Shown here one piece after another: positions 15,930-23,655 of a stretch of DNA of 64,000 bases (within the stretch, counting starts at the first letter, position 1; each line of letters begins with the position of its first letter). The translations under genes were made by a program, and so were the position numbers. The notes under the pieces are model-generated. The model was not told the DNA's origin. It saw only the letters and a list, made by a program, of their open reading frames with translations, and did no database searches. This DNA comes from Vannielia litorea (GTDB lineage: Bacteria > Pseudomonadota > Alphaproteobacteria > Rhodobacterales > Rhodobacteraceae): positions 247,001 through 311,000 of the forward strand of contig NZ_JAHVJR010000003.1 of NCBI RefSeq assembly GCF_019801175.1, written 5' to 3'.

Positions 15930-16631
15930 ATGGCAGGACCGAACATGGACTGGGATCACAACGCCTCGCCCTTCAACGCCGTGCCGCCGGTGGTGCTGGC
16001 GATCGTGGGGGCGATGTTTGCGGTGGAGCTGTGGTTCGTGCTGAGCCAGGCCGGCATCGTGGGGGCGACGCGGGGCGGCGATGACGCGCGGATCTTCGCG
16101 TTGCAGCGGTTCGCCTTTTCGCCCGAGATCATGGCGATGATGGTGGAGCGGGGGGAGTATCCGCCGAGCCAGCTGATGCGGATCGTGAGCTATCCGTTCG
16201 TGCATGGCGGGTTCACGCATATGATCTTCGCGGGGGTGTTCACGCTGGCCCTGGGCAAGATGGTGGGCGAGGTGCTGGGGCAGGTCGCCGTGGCGGTGAT
16301 GTTCTTTGCCGGGACGGTTGCGGGGGCCTTGGCGTTTTGGCTGCTGGCCGGGGGAGGGGCGCTGTTTGGCGCGTTTCCGGGGGCTTATGCGCTGATCGGG
16401 GGCTATACCTTCATCATGTGGGTGCATCTGGGGCGGCGCGGCGAGAACCAGTATGGCGCCTTCACGCTGATCGGGGTGCTCTTGGCGTTTCAGCTCGTGT
16501 TCGGCGTGCTCTTTGGCGCGGGGAACGATTGGATCGCGGATATCGGCGGGTTCTTTGCAGGGCTGTTCCTGAGCGTGCCGCTGGCGCCGGGGGGCTGGCA
16601 GCGGATGATGGAGCGGCTGCGGCGGAGGTAG
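15930..16631 (+). CDS. Rhomboid-family membrane protein lacking catalytic residues (pseudo-protease)
   Basis: A 233-residue protein with six predicted membrane segments in the rhomboid order. The expected active-site motif G-x-S-G reads GAFPGAYAL (147-155), so the serine is Phe149; the helix-6 histidine in the IAxxGG motif is Asp204 (WIADIGGFFAG); and the helix-4 asparagine after VHGGFTH (91-97) is Ala101. All three changes argue that it cannot cleave peptide bonds. Non-catalytic rhomboids elsewhere bind and stabilise or route membrane proteins; the partner here is unknown. Two ATGs five codons apart are possible starts. It is divergent from trpS. Confidence 0.85.
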   Translation: MAGPNMDWDHNASPFNAVPPVVLAIVGAMFAVELWFVLSQAGIVGATRGGDDARIFALQRFAFSPEIMAMMVERGEYPPSQLMRIVSYPFVHGGFTHMIFAGVFTLALGKMVGEVLGQVAVAVMFFAGTVAGALAFWLLAGGGALFGAFPGAYALIGGYTFIMWVHLGRRGENQYGAFTLIGVLLAFQLVFGVLFGAGNDWIADIGGFFAGLFLSVPLAPGGWQRMMERLRRR

Positions 16632-16705
16632 CTTGAAGGCTGCTTGAAGTCACCTTGACGGGGTGACGGGGCGGGGCCATGGTCCGCGCAAAAGGAGATA
16701 TGCCC

Positions 16706-17170
16706 ATGCCCGGAACCTATGAGACCCGCCTTGCAGAGCTTGGTGTCACCCTGCCCGAAGCCAGCGCGCCGGCGGCCAATTACGTGCCCTTCGTGGAGGC
16801 GGACGGGCTGCTTTATGTGAGCGGCCAGATCTCGATGGAAAACGGCGAGATGATCAAGGGCAAGCTGGGCGATGACATGGATGTGGCGGCGGGTGTCGCG
16901 GCGGCCAAGGTCTGCGCGGTGAACCTGCTGGCGCAGGTGAAGGCGGCCTGTGGCGGCGATCTGGACAAGCTGGACCGGGTGGTGAAGCTGACGGCCTTTG
17001 TGAACTCGACCGCCGATTTTGGCGAGCAGCCGAAGGTGGTGAACGGCGCGTCCGACTTCCTCGTCGAAGCGCTCGGAGACGCGGGCCGCCACGCACGCTC
17101 GGCGGTGAGCGCGGCCTCGCTGCCCTTCGGCGTGGCGGTGGAGATCGAGGGGATCTTCAAGCTGAAATGA
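16706..17170 (+). CDS. RidA family protein (enamine/imine deaminase-like)
   Basis: A 154-residue member of the YjgF/YER057c/UK114 family in its longer form. Blocks are YVPFVEADGLLYVSGQISM, CAVNLLAQVKAACGGDLDKL, VVKLTAFVNSTADFGEQPKVVNGASD and the terminal SLPFGVAVEIEG. RidA hydrolyses reactive enamines made by PLP enzymes, but the arginine typical of active RidA is not obvious in this version, so the activity is uncertain. AGGAG lies eight bases before the chosen ATG; an ATG two codons earlier is too close to it. The stop overlaps the next gene by four bases. Confidence 0.85.
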   Translation: MPGTYETRLAELGVTLPEASAPAANYVPFVEADGLLYVSGQISMENGEMIKGKLGDDMDVAAGVAAAKVCAVNLLAQVKAACGGDLDKLDRVVKLTAFVNSTADFGEQPKVVNGASDFLVEALGDAGRHARSAVSAASLPFGVAVEIEGIFKLK

Positions 17171-17922
17171 GCCTGCCGGAGAGCCTGCTGACCCGCCCCA
17201 TCGCGCACCGGGGCTACCATGACCGGGCCGCGGGGCGGGTGGAAAACTCCCGCGCGGCCTTCGCGGCGGCGATTGAAGCGGGCTACGGGATCGAGCTGGA
17301 TTTGCAGCCGTCGAAGGATGGGGTGCCGATGGTGTTCCATGACTACGCCCTGAGCCGCCTGACCGGGGAAACCGGGCCGGTGGCGCAGCGGACGGCGGCG
17401 GAACTCGGGCAGATTATGCTCACCGATGGTGGTGAGGGTATTCCGACACTGGCCGAGGTGCTGAAGCTGGTGGATGGCCGGGTGCCGCTGCTCATTGAGA
17501 TCAAGGATCAGGATGGCGCGTTGGGGCCGAACGTGGGCCAGCTTGAGCGGGCCGTGGCGGAGGTGCTTGAGGGCTACGCGGGCGAGATGGCGCTGATGAG
17601 CTTCAACCCGCATTCCATGGCGGTGATGGCGGAGCTGCTGCCGGATGTGCCGCGCGGGCTGACGACCGACAATTACGAGCCGGACAGCTGGACGACCGTG
17701 CCCGAGGCGCGGCGGGCGGAGCTGCGGGCGATCCCCGATTACGACCGGGTGGGGGCCTGTTTTGTCAGCCACCGCCACGGGGCGCTGGGCGACGCGCGGG
17801 TGGCGGAGCTAAAGGCGCAGGGTGCCGAAATTCTGTGCTGGACGATCCGCTCCGAGGCGGAAGAGGCGAAGGCCCGAGAGGTTGCCGCCAATGTGACCTT
17901 CGAGGGTTACGCCGCCGCTTGA
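17167..17922 (+). CDS. Glycerophosphodiester phosphodiesterase family protein
   Basis: A 251-residue GDPD-fold enzyme. The N-terminal PIAHRGYHDRAAGRVENS (11-28) supplies the His-Arg pair and Glu, AGYGIELDLQPSKDGVPMVFHD (38-59) gives the metal-binding Glu-Asp and catalytic histidine, and PLLIEIKDQ (107-115) completes the site. It would split glycerophosphodiesters into glycerol-3-phosphate and an alcohol. There is no signal peptide, so it acts in the cytoplasm. It overlaps the RidA gene in ATGA. Confidence 0.9.
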   Translation: MSLPESLLTRPIAHRGYHDRAAGRVENSRAAFAAAIEAGYGIELDLQPSKDGVPMVFHDYALSRLTGETGPVAQRTAAELGQIMLTDGGEGIPTLAEVLKLVDGRVPLLIEIKDQDGALGPNVGQLERAVAEVLEGYAGEMALMSFNPHSMAVMAELLPDVPRGLTTDNYEPDSWTTVPEARRAELRAIPDYDRVGACFVSHRHGALGDARVAELKAQGAEILCWTIRSEAEEAKAREVAANVTFEGYAAA

Positions 17923-17956
17923 CGCCGCGGCGCGGCGGGCCAAGTCTGGCGTGGCT

Positions 17957-19138
17957 ATGGATGGCAGCTCGGACATTTCCATTGAAACGGTGGACAGCCT
18001 TGGCGCGGTGACGCCGGAGGCCTGGGATGCCTGTGCCGCGCCCGGGGATGGGCGGCCGGAAGATCCGTTTGTGACCTATCGGTTTTTGAAGGCGCTGGAA
18101 GACAGCGGCTCGGTCGGCGGGCGGTCTGGCTGGCAGCCGACTTACCTGCTGGCGCGGGCGGGCGAGGAGCTGATCGCGACCGCGCCGATGTATGCCAAGT
18201 TTCACAGCCAGGGCGAATATGTGTTCGACCACTCCTGGGCCCATGCCTATGAGCGGGCCGGGGGTGAGTATTATCCGAAGCTGCAGATCGCGGCGCCGTT
18301 CACTCCGGTGCCGGGGCGGCGCTTTTTGGTGAAGCCGGGTTGGGAACGGATCGGGATGAGCGCGCTGGTTCAGGGCGCTGTGCAGGTGGCGGCGCAGGGC
18401 GGGCTCTCGGGCGTGCACGCGACGTTTTGCACCGAGGCGGAGGCCGAGGCGGGGGCGCAGATGGGGCTGATGCACCGACGGGGGCAGCAGTTTCATTGGG
18501 AGAACCGGGGGTATGCCACGTTTGACGATTTTCTGGCCGATCTGAGCAGCCGGAAGCGGAAGAACATTCGCAAGGAGCGGGAGCGGGCGCAGGGCTTTGG
18601 CGGGCGCATCCTGCGGCTGACCGGGGAGGAGATTGAGCCGGAGCATTGGGATGCGTTCTGGCAATTCTATCAGGACACCGGGGCGAGGAAGTGGGGCTCG
18701 CCCTATCTGACGCGGCCGTTCTTTGACGAGGTGCAGGCCGGGCTGCGCGAGGATGTGCTGCTGGTGCTGGCGGAGCGCGAAGGCCGGTTCGTGGCCGGGG
18801 CGCTGAATTTCATCGGGCGGGACGCGCTGTTTGGGCGCTACTGGGGTTGCACCGAGCATCACCCCTGCCTGCATTTCGAGCTGTGCTACTATGTGGCCAT
18901 CGAGGAGGCGATCGCGCGGGGGCTTGCCCGCGTGGAGGCCGGGGCGCAGGGCGAGCACAAGCTGGCGCGGGGTTATTTGCCGAAAGAGACGCATTCGCTG
19001 CACTGGGTCGCCGATGAGGGCTTTCGCCGGGCGATTGCGGATTTTCTGGAGGAGGAGGCACGCGCGGTGGATTACGAAATCGAGGTGTTGACGGGCTACG
19101 GGCCGTTCCGCCGCGAGCATCGGGAGGAGCAGGATTGA
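17957..19138 (+). CDS. DUF482-type GNAT family N-acyltransferase
   Basis: A 393-residue protein of the FemAB-like GNAT group once called DUF482 and described as peptidoglycan biosynthesis/recognition. Recognisable parts are DPFVTYRFLKALEDSG near residue 36, HSWAHAYERAGGEYYPKLQIAAPFTPV (about 90-117), SSRKRKNIRKERERA (about 206-220), and the late block GCTEHHPCLHFELCYY. The start is ATG at 17957; a GTG two codons earlier is equally close. Its stop shares bases with the TTG start of the next gene. Substrate unknown. Confidence 0.87.
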   Translation: MDGSSDISIETVDSLGAVTPEAWDACAAPGDGRPEDPFVTYRFLKALEDSGSVGGRSGWQPTYLLARAGEELIATAPMYAKFHSQGEYVFDHSWAHAYERAGGEYYPKLQIAAPFTPVPGRRFLVKPGWERIGMSALVQGAVQVAAQGGLSGVHATFCTEAEAEAGAQMGLMHRRGQQFHWENRGYATFDDFLADLSSRKRKNIRKERERAQGFGGRILRLTGEEIEPEHWDAFWQFYQDTGARKWGSPYLTRPFFDEVQAGLREDVLLVLAEREGRFVAGALNFIGRDALFGRYWGCTEHHPCLHFELCYYVAIEEAIARGLARVEAGAQGEHKLARGYLPKETHSLHWVADEGFRRAIADFLEEEARAVDYEIEVLTGYGPFRREHREEQD

Positions 19139-19392
19139 CGCTGGAAGAGTTGGAAGCGGCGGGCTGGGCACGGGACGGCGAGGTTCTGGCGAAGACCTTC
19201 AAGTTCCGGAATTTCTCGGAGGCGTTTGGCTGGATGGCGCGGGTGGCGCTGGCGGCGGAGAAGGCGGACCATCATCCGGATTGGTCGAACTCGTGGAATA
19301 AGGTCGAGGTGCGGCTGACGACGCATTCGGCGGGTGCGCTGACGGAGAAGGATTTGAAGCTGGCTTCGGTGATGGAGAAGCTGGCGGGGTAG
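19135..19392 (+). CDS. phhB: 4a-hydroxytetrahydrobiopterin (pterin-4a-carbinolamine) dehydratase
   Basis: An 85-residue protein with the complete pterin dehydratase core KTFKFRNFSEAFGWM (20-34) and EKADHHPDWSNSWNKVEVRL (42-61), including the catalytic His-His pair. It dehydrates the carbinolamine formed by aromatic amino-acid hydroxylases to regenerate the pterin cofactor. The start is a TTG that overlaps the stop of the DUF482 gene (TTGA). No hydroxylase gene is within the window. Confidence 0.9.
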   Translation: MTLEELEAAGWARDGEVLAKTFKFRNFSEAFGWMARVALAAEKADHHPDWSNSWNKVEVRLTTHSAGALTEKDLKLASVMEKLAG

Positions 19393-19444
19393 AAAAATCT
19401 TCACGAAGATTTTTGAGGTGGAAGAATTTTCGTTAGAATTCTTC
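19393..19444. terminator. Two tandem AT-rich hairpins after phhB
   Basis: The first, 19393-19414, is a perfect 10-bp inverted repeat (AAAAATCTTC / GAAGATTTTT) with a two-base loop, beginning one base after the phhB stop and ending in T-runs on both strands. The second, 19421-19444, pairs GAAGAATT with AATTCTTC around eight bases. The first could terminate transcripts from either side. The composition is far from the genome average; such elements may be a dispersed intergenic repeat. Confidence 0.6.
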
Positions 19445-19507
19445 TGCTGGCGCCACGGGCGTGTGGTGGGCAGGGTGCGCCATGAATGCGGACCCTACGG
19501 GCTCAAG

Positions 19508-19936
19508 TCAGGTTTCGGGCAGCATCTCGGGGTTCCAGACGATCTCCCAGAGGTGGCCGTCGGGGTCGCGGAAATAGCCGCCGTAGCCGCCGTAGAAGGT
19601 ATTTTCGGGCTGTTTCACAATATCGGCCCCGGCGCGGGCGGCGGCGGCCATGAGAGTATCGACCTCGGCGCGGGTCATGACGTTGTGGCCGATGCTGACG
19701 GCGGTGGAGCTGATCGGCGTTTTCGGCAGGCCGGTGTCATGGGCGAGATCGTCCTGCGCCCAGAGCGCGAGGCGCAAGCCCCCCGAAAGCGGGAAGAAGG
19801 CAACGGCGCCGTGTTCGAACTCGGTGCCGATGATGCCCTCGGTCGGCAGGCCGAGCCCGTCGCGGTAGAAGGCGACGGCAGCCTCGAGATCGGCCACGGC
19901 GAGGGTGAGAACGGTGATATGTGGTTGCATGGTCAT
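19508..19936 (-). CDS. VOC family (glyoxalase-fold) protein
   Basis: A 142-residue vicinal-oxygen-chelate protein. It begins with a typical HITVLTLAVADLEAAVAFYRD strand-helix unit, has GLRLALWAQDDLA in the first half, and ends GGYGGYFRDPDGHLWEIVWNP, which supplies the usual metal-binding glutamate. Enzymes of the fold include glyoxalases, dioxygenases and antibiotic-resistance proteins; which of these applies is not visible. It converges on phhB with the hairpin pair between them. Confidence 0.85.
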   Translation of the reverse strand: MTMQPHITVLTLAVADLEAAVAFYRDGLGLPTEGIIGTEFEHGAVAFFPLSGGLRLALWAQDDLAHDTGLPKTPISSTAVSIGHNVMTRAEVDTLMAAAARAGADIVKQPENTFYGGYGGYFRDPDGHLWEIVWNPEMLPET

Positions 19937-20103
19937 GCCCCTGCTATCGGCGCCCACGGGATGCGGGCGCCTGGATAGTTCGGGGCCGCCGGATGCCCGG
20001 CGGAAGGACCCGCAGATGCGGGGGCGGGGCCAACCTTCCTCCGCCTAACCTGTTTTGAACGGGTTCCGGGGTAGGCGGTGGGGTGGGCCGTGTCAACCGG
20101 TGG

Positions 20104-20592
20104 TCAAAGCTGGTCGAAGAGCGCAGGCGCGGCGGAGACGGAGCATTCGCCCGGGCCGCCTTCGAGGTTGAAGGTGGTCACCACGTTGTCGTGCAGCACC
20201 ATGGCGTAGCGCAGCGAGCGGTTGATGAGGCCGGCGGGCGGGGCGTTGAAGCTCATGCCGATTTCCTTGGTGAAGGTGCCTTCCGGGTCGCCCAGCATGT
20301 GGATGCCGGCCTCGGCGGCGCCGGTGTCCTTGCCCCATGCGTCCATCACGAAGGGGTCGTTGACGGAGACGCAGATCACCTCGGCCACGCCCTTCTCTTT
20401 CAGCATGCCCATGTTCTCGATGTAGCTCGGCACGTGCTTGGTGGAGCAGGTGCCGGTGTAGGCGCCGGGCAGGCCGAAGATGATGACCTTCTTGCCTGTG
20501 GTGATGTCTTTCAGCGCGATTTGCTCCGGCCCTTCGGCGCCCATCCGCACGAAAGTTGCCGAAGGGATCGTGTCTCCCACCGAGATTTGCAT
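20104..20592 (-). CDS. Peroxiredoxin (Prx5 type)
   Basis: A 162-residue thiol peroxidase. The peroxidatic cysteine is Cys49 in FGLPGAYTGTCSTKHVPSY; other cysteines are Cys74 and Cys150 (GGPGECSVSAAP), and Cys150 is near the position of the resolving cysteine of Prx5 enzymes. It reduces hydrogen peroxide and alkyl hydroperoxides in the cytoplasm using glutaredoxin/glutathione or thioredoxin. It is divergent from a flavoprotein reductase, 85 bp apart. Confidence 0.92.
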   Translation of the reverse strand: MQISVGDTIPSATFVRMGAEGPEQIALKDITTGKKVIIFGLPGAYTGTCSTKHVPSYIENMGMLKEKGVAEVICVSVNDPFVMDAWGKDTGAAEAGIHMLGDPEGTFTKEIGMSFNAPPAGLINRSLRYAMVLHDNVVTTFNLEGGPGECSVSAAPALFDQL

Positions 20593-20677
20593 GATCTTCT
20601 CCCTTTATCTATTTGCTGTCCTCGTCGTTCGGTTCATGAAATGCCGCGAACGTGCGGAAAGGCAAGGGAGGTCGGGC

Positions 20678-21880
20678 ATGGATATCGTTGTGGTGGGCGC
20701 GGGGCAGGCAGGGTCTGCGCTGGTGAGCAAGCTCCGGGGGCTGGGGTTTGACGGCGGGATCACGCTGGTGGGCGAGGAGCCGGTGGTGCCGTATCAGAGG
20801 CCGCCGCTCTCGAAGGCCTACCTGCTGGGCGAGATGGAGCTGGAGCGGCTCTACCTGCGCAGCGAGGAGTATTATGCCGAGCAGAACATCACGCTGAAGC
20901 TGGGCGCGCCGGTGACGGGGATCGACCGGGAGCACAAGGAGTTGCACCTCGGCGAGGAGCGGTTGAAGTACGACCTGCTGGCGCTGACCACCGGTTCGGC
21001 GCCGCGCCGCCTGCCGGCGGCGATTGGCGGCGATCTGGGTGGTGTGTTCACCGTGCGGACGCTGGCCGATATCGACCGGATGCAGCCAGAGCTGGGCGCC
21101 GGAAAGAAGGCGCTGATCATCGGGGGTGGCTACATCGGGCTGGAGGCGGCGGCGGTTTGCGCCAAGCTGGGGCTGGATGTGACGCTGGTGGAGATGGCCG
21201 ACCGGATCCTGCAGCGGGTCGCAGCGCCGCAGACCTCGGATTACTTCCGCGCGCTGCATGAGGATCATGGTGTCGATATCCGCGAGGGGATCGGGCTGGA
21301 AAAGCTGCTCGGCGACGGCCGGGTGACGGGCGCGCTGCTCACCGATGGCGAGGAGCTTGCGGCGGATGTGGTGATCGTGGGCGTGGGAATCACGCCCTGC
21401 ACGCAGATTGCCGAACTTGGTGGGCTGATGATCGAGAACGGGATCAAGACCGATGCGCAGGGGCGCACCTCTGACCCTTCGATCTTTGCCGCCGGGGATT
21501 GTGCCTCTTTCCCGCATGGGGGCGGGCGGATCAGGCTGGAGTCGGTCGGCAATGCAATCGACCAGGCGGAGCTGGTGGCCGAGAACATGCTGGGCGCGGA
21601 GAAGGATTATGTGGCCAAGCCGTGGTTCTGGAGCGACCAGTATGACACCAAGCTGCAGATCGCCGGGCTGAACACCGGATACGATGAGATCGTCACCCGG
21701 GGCGAGGGCGAGACGGTGAGCTTTTGGTACTACGCCGGCGGCAAGCTGCTGGCGGTGGACGCGATGAACGACAGCCGGGCCTACATGGTGGGCAAGCGGC
21801 TGATCGAGGGCGGCAAGAGCCCCGACAAGGCGGCGGTGGCGGACCCGGCAACCGAGCTGAAGGCCCTGCTCAAGGCGTGA
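20678..21880 (+). CDS. FAD-dependent NAD(P)H:ferredoxin/rubredoxin reductase family protein
   Basis: A 400-residue flavoprotein like putidaredoxin reductase. It has the FAD Rossmann motif VVVGAGQAGSALVSKL (4-19), PYQRPPLSKAYLLGEM (about 38-53), the NAD motif ALIIGGGYIGLEAAAVCAKLG (about 146-166), the FAD-binding SIFAAGDCASFP (about 268-279), and a C-terminal reductase domain with WFWSDQYDTKLQIAG. It should pass electrons from NADH to a ferredoxin or rubredoxin for a monooxygenase; none is nearby. GGGAGG precedes the ATG. Its stop overlaps the GTG of rsmD. Confidence 0.9.
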   Translation: MDIVVVGAGQAGSALVSKLRGLGFDGGITLVGEEPVVPYQRPPLSKAYLLGEMELERLYLRSEEYYAEQNITLKLGAPVTGIDREHKELHLGEERLKYDLLALTTGSAPRRLPAAIGGDLGGVFTVRTLADIDRMQPELGAGKKALIIGGGYIGLEAAAVCAKLGLDVTLVEMADRILQRVAAPQTSDYFRALHEDHGVDIREGIGLEKLLGDGRVTGALLTDGEELAADVVIVGVGITPCTQIAELGGLMIENGIKTDAQGRTSDPSIFAAGDCASFPHGGGRIRLESVGNAIDQAELVAENMLGAEKDYVAKPWFWSDQYDTKLQIAGLNTGYDEIVTRGEGETVSFWYYAGGKLLAVDAMNDSRAYMVGKRLIEGGKSPDKAAVADPATELKALLKA

Positions 21881-22428
21881 GAATCGTTGGCGGAAAATTC
21901 CGCGGCACGGCGCTGGCGGCGCTGGGCAAGGGGGATGCGGGGGCGCATTTGCGGCCCACATCCGACCGGGTGCGGGAGGCGCTGTTCAACGTGCTGGCCT
22001 CGCGCGGCGGGGTCGAGGGCGCGCGGGTGCTCGACCTCTTTGCCGGCACCGGCGCGCTGGGGCTGGAGGCGCTGAGCCGGGGCGCGGTGCATGTGACGGC
22101 AGTGGATGACGGGCACAAGGCGCGGGCGCTGATCCGGGAGAATGTGGAGAAGCTGCGGGCGATGGGCGAGGTGAAGCTCTATCGCCGCGATGCCGTGCGG
22201 CTCGGCGAGAACCGGGGCGCGGCGTTTGACCTCGTGTTCCTCGATCCGCCCTATGGCAAGGGGCTGGGGCAGCGGGCGCTGGCCAGCGCGGTGGAGGGCG
22301 GCTGGATTGCGCCGGAGGCGCTGATCGTCTGGGAAGAATCGGCGCCGATGGAGGCGCCGGAGGGCTTTGACCTGATCGAGCACCGCGCCTATGGCGACAC
22401 GCATATTACCCTGATGGAGAAGTCATGA
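21877..22428 (+). CDS. rsmD: 16S rRNA (guanine966-N2)-methyltransferase RsmD
   Basis: A 183-residue SAM methyltransferase. RIVGGKFRGTALAALGKG opens the protein, RPTSDRVREALFNVLASR is the RsmD hallmark, VLDLFAGTGALGLEALSRGA binds SAM, and FLDPPYGKG is the catalytic DPPY motif. It methylates G966 in helix 31 of 16S rRNA during 30S assembly. The start is GTG in the overlap GTGA with the upstream gene, and the 3' end overlaps the hydrolase start in ATGA. Confidence 0.93.
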   Translation: MRIVGGKFRGTALAALGKGDAGAHLRPTSDRVREALFNVLASRGGVEGARVLDLFAGTGALGLEALSRGAVHVTAVDDGHKARALIRENVEKLRAMGEVKLYRRDAVRLGENRGAAFDLVFLDPPYGKGLGQRALASAVEGGWIAPEALIVWEESAPMEAPEGFDLIEHRAYGDTHITLMEKS

Positions 22429-23081
22429 GACCCGAACTGGTCATATTCGATTGCGACGGCGTGCTGGTGGACAGCGAGGGGCCGCTCTCGGAGCTGGTGG
22501 TGGCCGATCTGGCGACGCGGGGCTTTGAGGTGAGCGCCGCCGACTTTCATGACCGCTTCACCGGCGGGACGATGAAGGATGTGGACCGGCGGCTGCGCGA
22601 GGCGGGGGCCGATCTGCCGGAGGATTGGGTGGCGTTCATCTACCAGCGCATCTTTGCACGCATGGCCGAGGGCGTGGAGATGACGGAGGGCGCGGTGGCG
22701 CTGATCGACTGGCTGGAGGCGCGGGGCGTGGCGGTGGCCGTGGCCTCGAACGGGCCGATGGAGAAGATGCGCGGCTCGCTGGGGCCGAGCGGGTTGCTGG
22801 AGCGGCTGGGCACACGGGTGTTCTCGGCCCATGACCACGGCACCGCCAAGCCGGAGCCGGGCCTCTTGCTTATCGCGGCGGAGGCGGCGGGCGTGGCGCC
22901 GGAGCGAGCAGTGATGGTGGACGACAGCCCGGTGGGCCATTGGGCCGCGCGGGACGCCGGGATGCAGTTTTTCGGCTACGTCGAGCATGGCAATGCCGCC
23001 AAGATGGAGGCCGAGGGCGTGGCCACGGTGCACTCGATGGCGGAGCTGCAGGCCGGGCTGGAGGCGCTGCTCGATGGATGA
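22425..23081 (+). CDS. HAD-superfamily phosphatase (subfamily IA)
   Basis: A 218-residue phosphatase/phosphomutase-like protein. Motif I is VIFDCDGVLVDSE (6-18) with the nucleophile Asp9 and Asp11, motif II is AVASNGP (about 105-111), and the C-terminal AKPEPGLLLIAAEAAGV and VMVDDSPVGHWAARDAGM supply the lysine and the metal-binding Asp-Asp. The closest overall resemblance is to GS1-like or beta-phosphoglucomutase-like enzymes; the substrate is not determinable. It overlaps rsmD and the zinc-ribbon gene. Confidence 0.87.
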   Translation: MRPELVIFDCDGVLVDSEGPLSELVVADLATRGFEVSAADFHDRFTGGTMKDVDRRLREAGADLPEDWVAFIYQRIFARMAEGVEMTEGAVALIDWLEARGVAVAVASNGPMEKMRGSLGPSGLLERLGTRVFSAHDHGTAKPEPGLLLIAAEAAGVAPERAVMVDDSPVGHWAARDAGMQFFGYVEHGNAAKMEAEGVATVHSMAELQAGLEALLDG

Positions 23082-23436
23082 GCAGCCGGAGCACTTCTGC
23101 CCCGGCTGCGGGGCGAAGCGGAAAGCGTTTCTGCGGTATCCTTGGCACTTCTGCAACGATTGCCGGGCGCTGGCCTGTGACAAGGACGGGCGGCGGATTG
23201 AGTGTTTCAACACCAGCATCGGTGGTGGCTTTGCGTGGCGCTACGTGGATGAGCCGGAGGAGGCCATGCGGGAGTGCTACGGGGTGATCGCGGTCATTCG
23301 CGGGCGGCCGGTGTATTTGCACGAGGCGCGGTTTGGCGGGGTGGTCGCGGAGCCGATGATGGAGAGCGCGCGGGTGGACCGGCGGGGCGTGTGGCGGATT
23401 GACGGGCGGTTTCCGGTGGAGCCGGAGGGGCGGTGA
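23074..23436 (+). CDS. Zinc-ribbon protein of unknown function (120 aa)
   Basis: The N-terminus holds four cysteines in two C-x2-C knuckles, CPGC (9-12) and CNDC (27-30), the pattern of a treble-clef or zinc-ribbon site. The remaining 90 residues contain FNTSIGGGFAWRYVDEPEEAM and VIAVIRGRPVYLHEARFGG, with no domain I can name. The start overlaps the 3' end of the hydrolase gene by eight bases, so it belongs to the rsmD-hydrolase unit. Possibly a nucleic-acid-binding or regulatory partner, but nothing beyond the zinc site supports this. Confidence 0.75.
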   Translation: MDEQPEHFCPGCGAKRKAFLRYPWHFCNDCRALACDKDGRRIECFNTSIGGGFAWRYVDEPEEAMRECYGVIAVIRGRPVYLHEARFGGVVAEPMMESARVDRRGVWRIDGRFPVEPEGR

Positions 23437-23559
23437 GGCGGGTGAGCCGGGTAGCGCCGTCCCGTGGGGTGGCGTGTGCAACGGTGGTGCGTGGCACTTT
23501 ATGGTGCGGTGGTCATCTTCCATTTAAAGGATGGGCTGACAGTGAGGAAGCGCCGCCGT

Positions 23560-23651
23560 CTCGCCTTCGGCGAGCCTTTTATTGAAGGCGCACCTTCGGT
23601 GCGACGGGGCGGGACGGCGCTGCCCGGCGCCTTACGGCGCGCACCGGGCAG
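23560..23651. terminator. Cluster of three GC hairpins between convergent genes
   Basis: Three inverted repeats follow each other: CTCGCC-3-GGCGAG (23560-23574), followed by CCTTTT, which would terminate plus-strand transcripts from the zinc-ribbon gene; CGCACC-3-GGTGCG (23589-23603); and CTGCCCGG-16-CCGGGCAG (23620-23651), which ends four bases from the stop of the leftward serine hydrolase gene. The interior TTC loops are alike in the first two. Together they look like a bidirectional terminator or a REP-like element. Confidence 0.6.
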
Positions 23652-23655
23652 GGGC

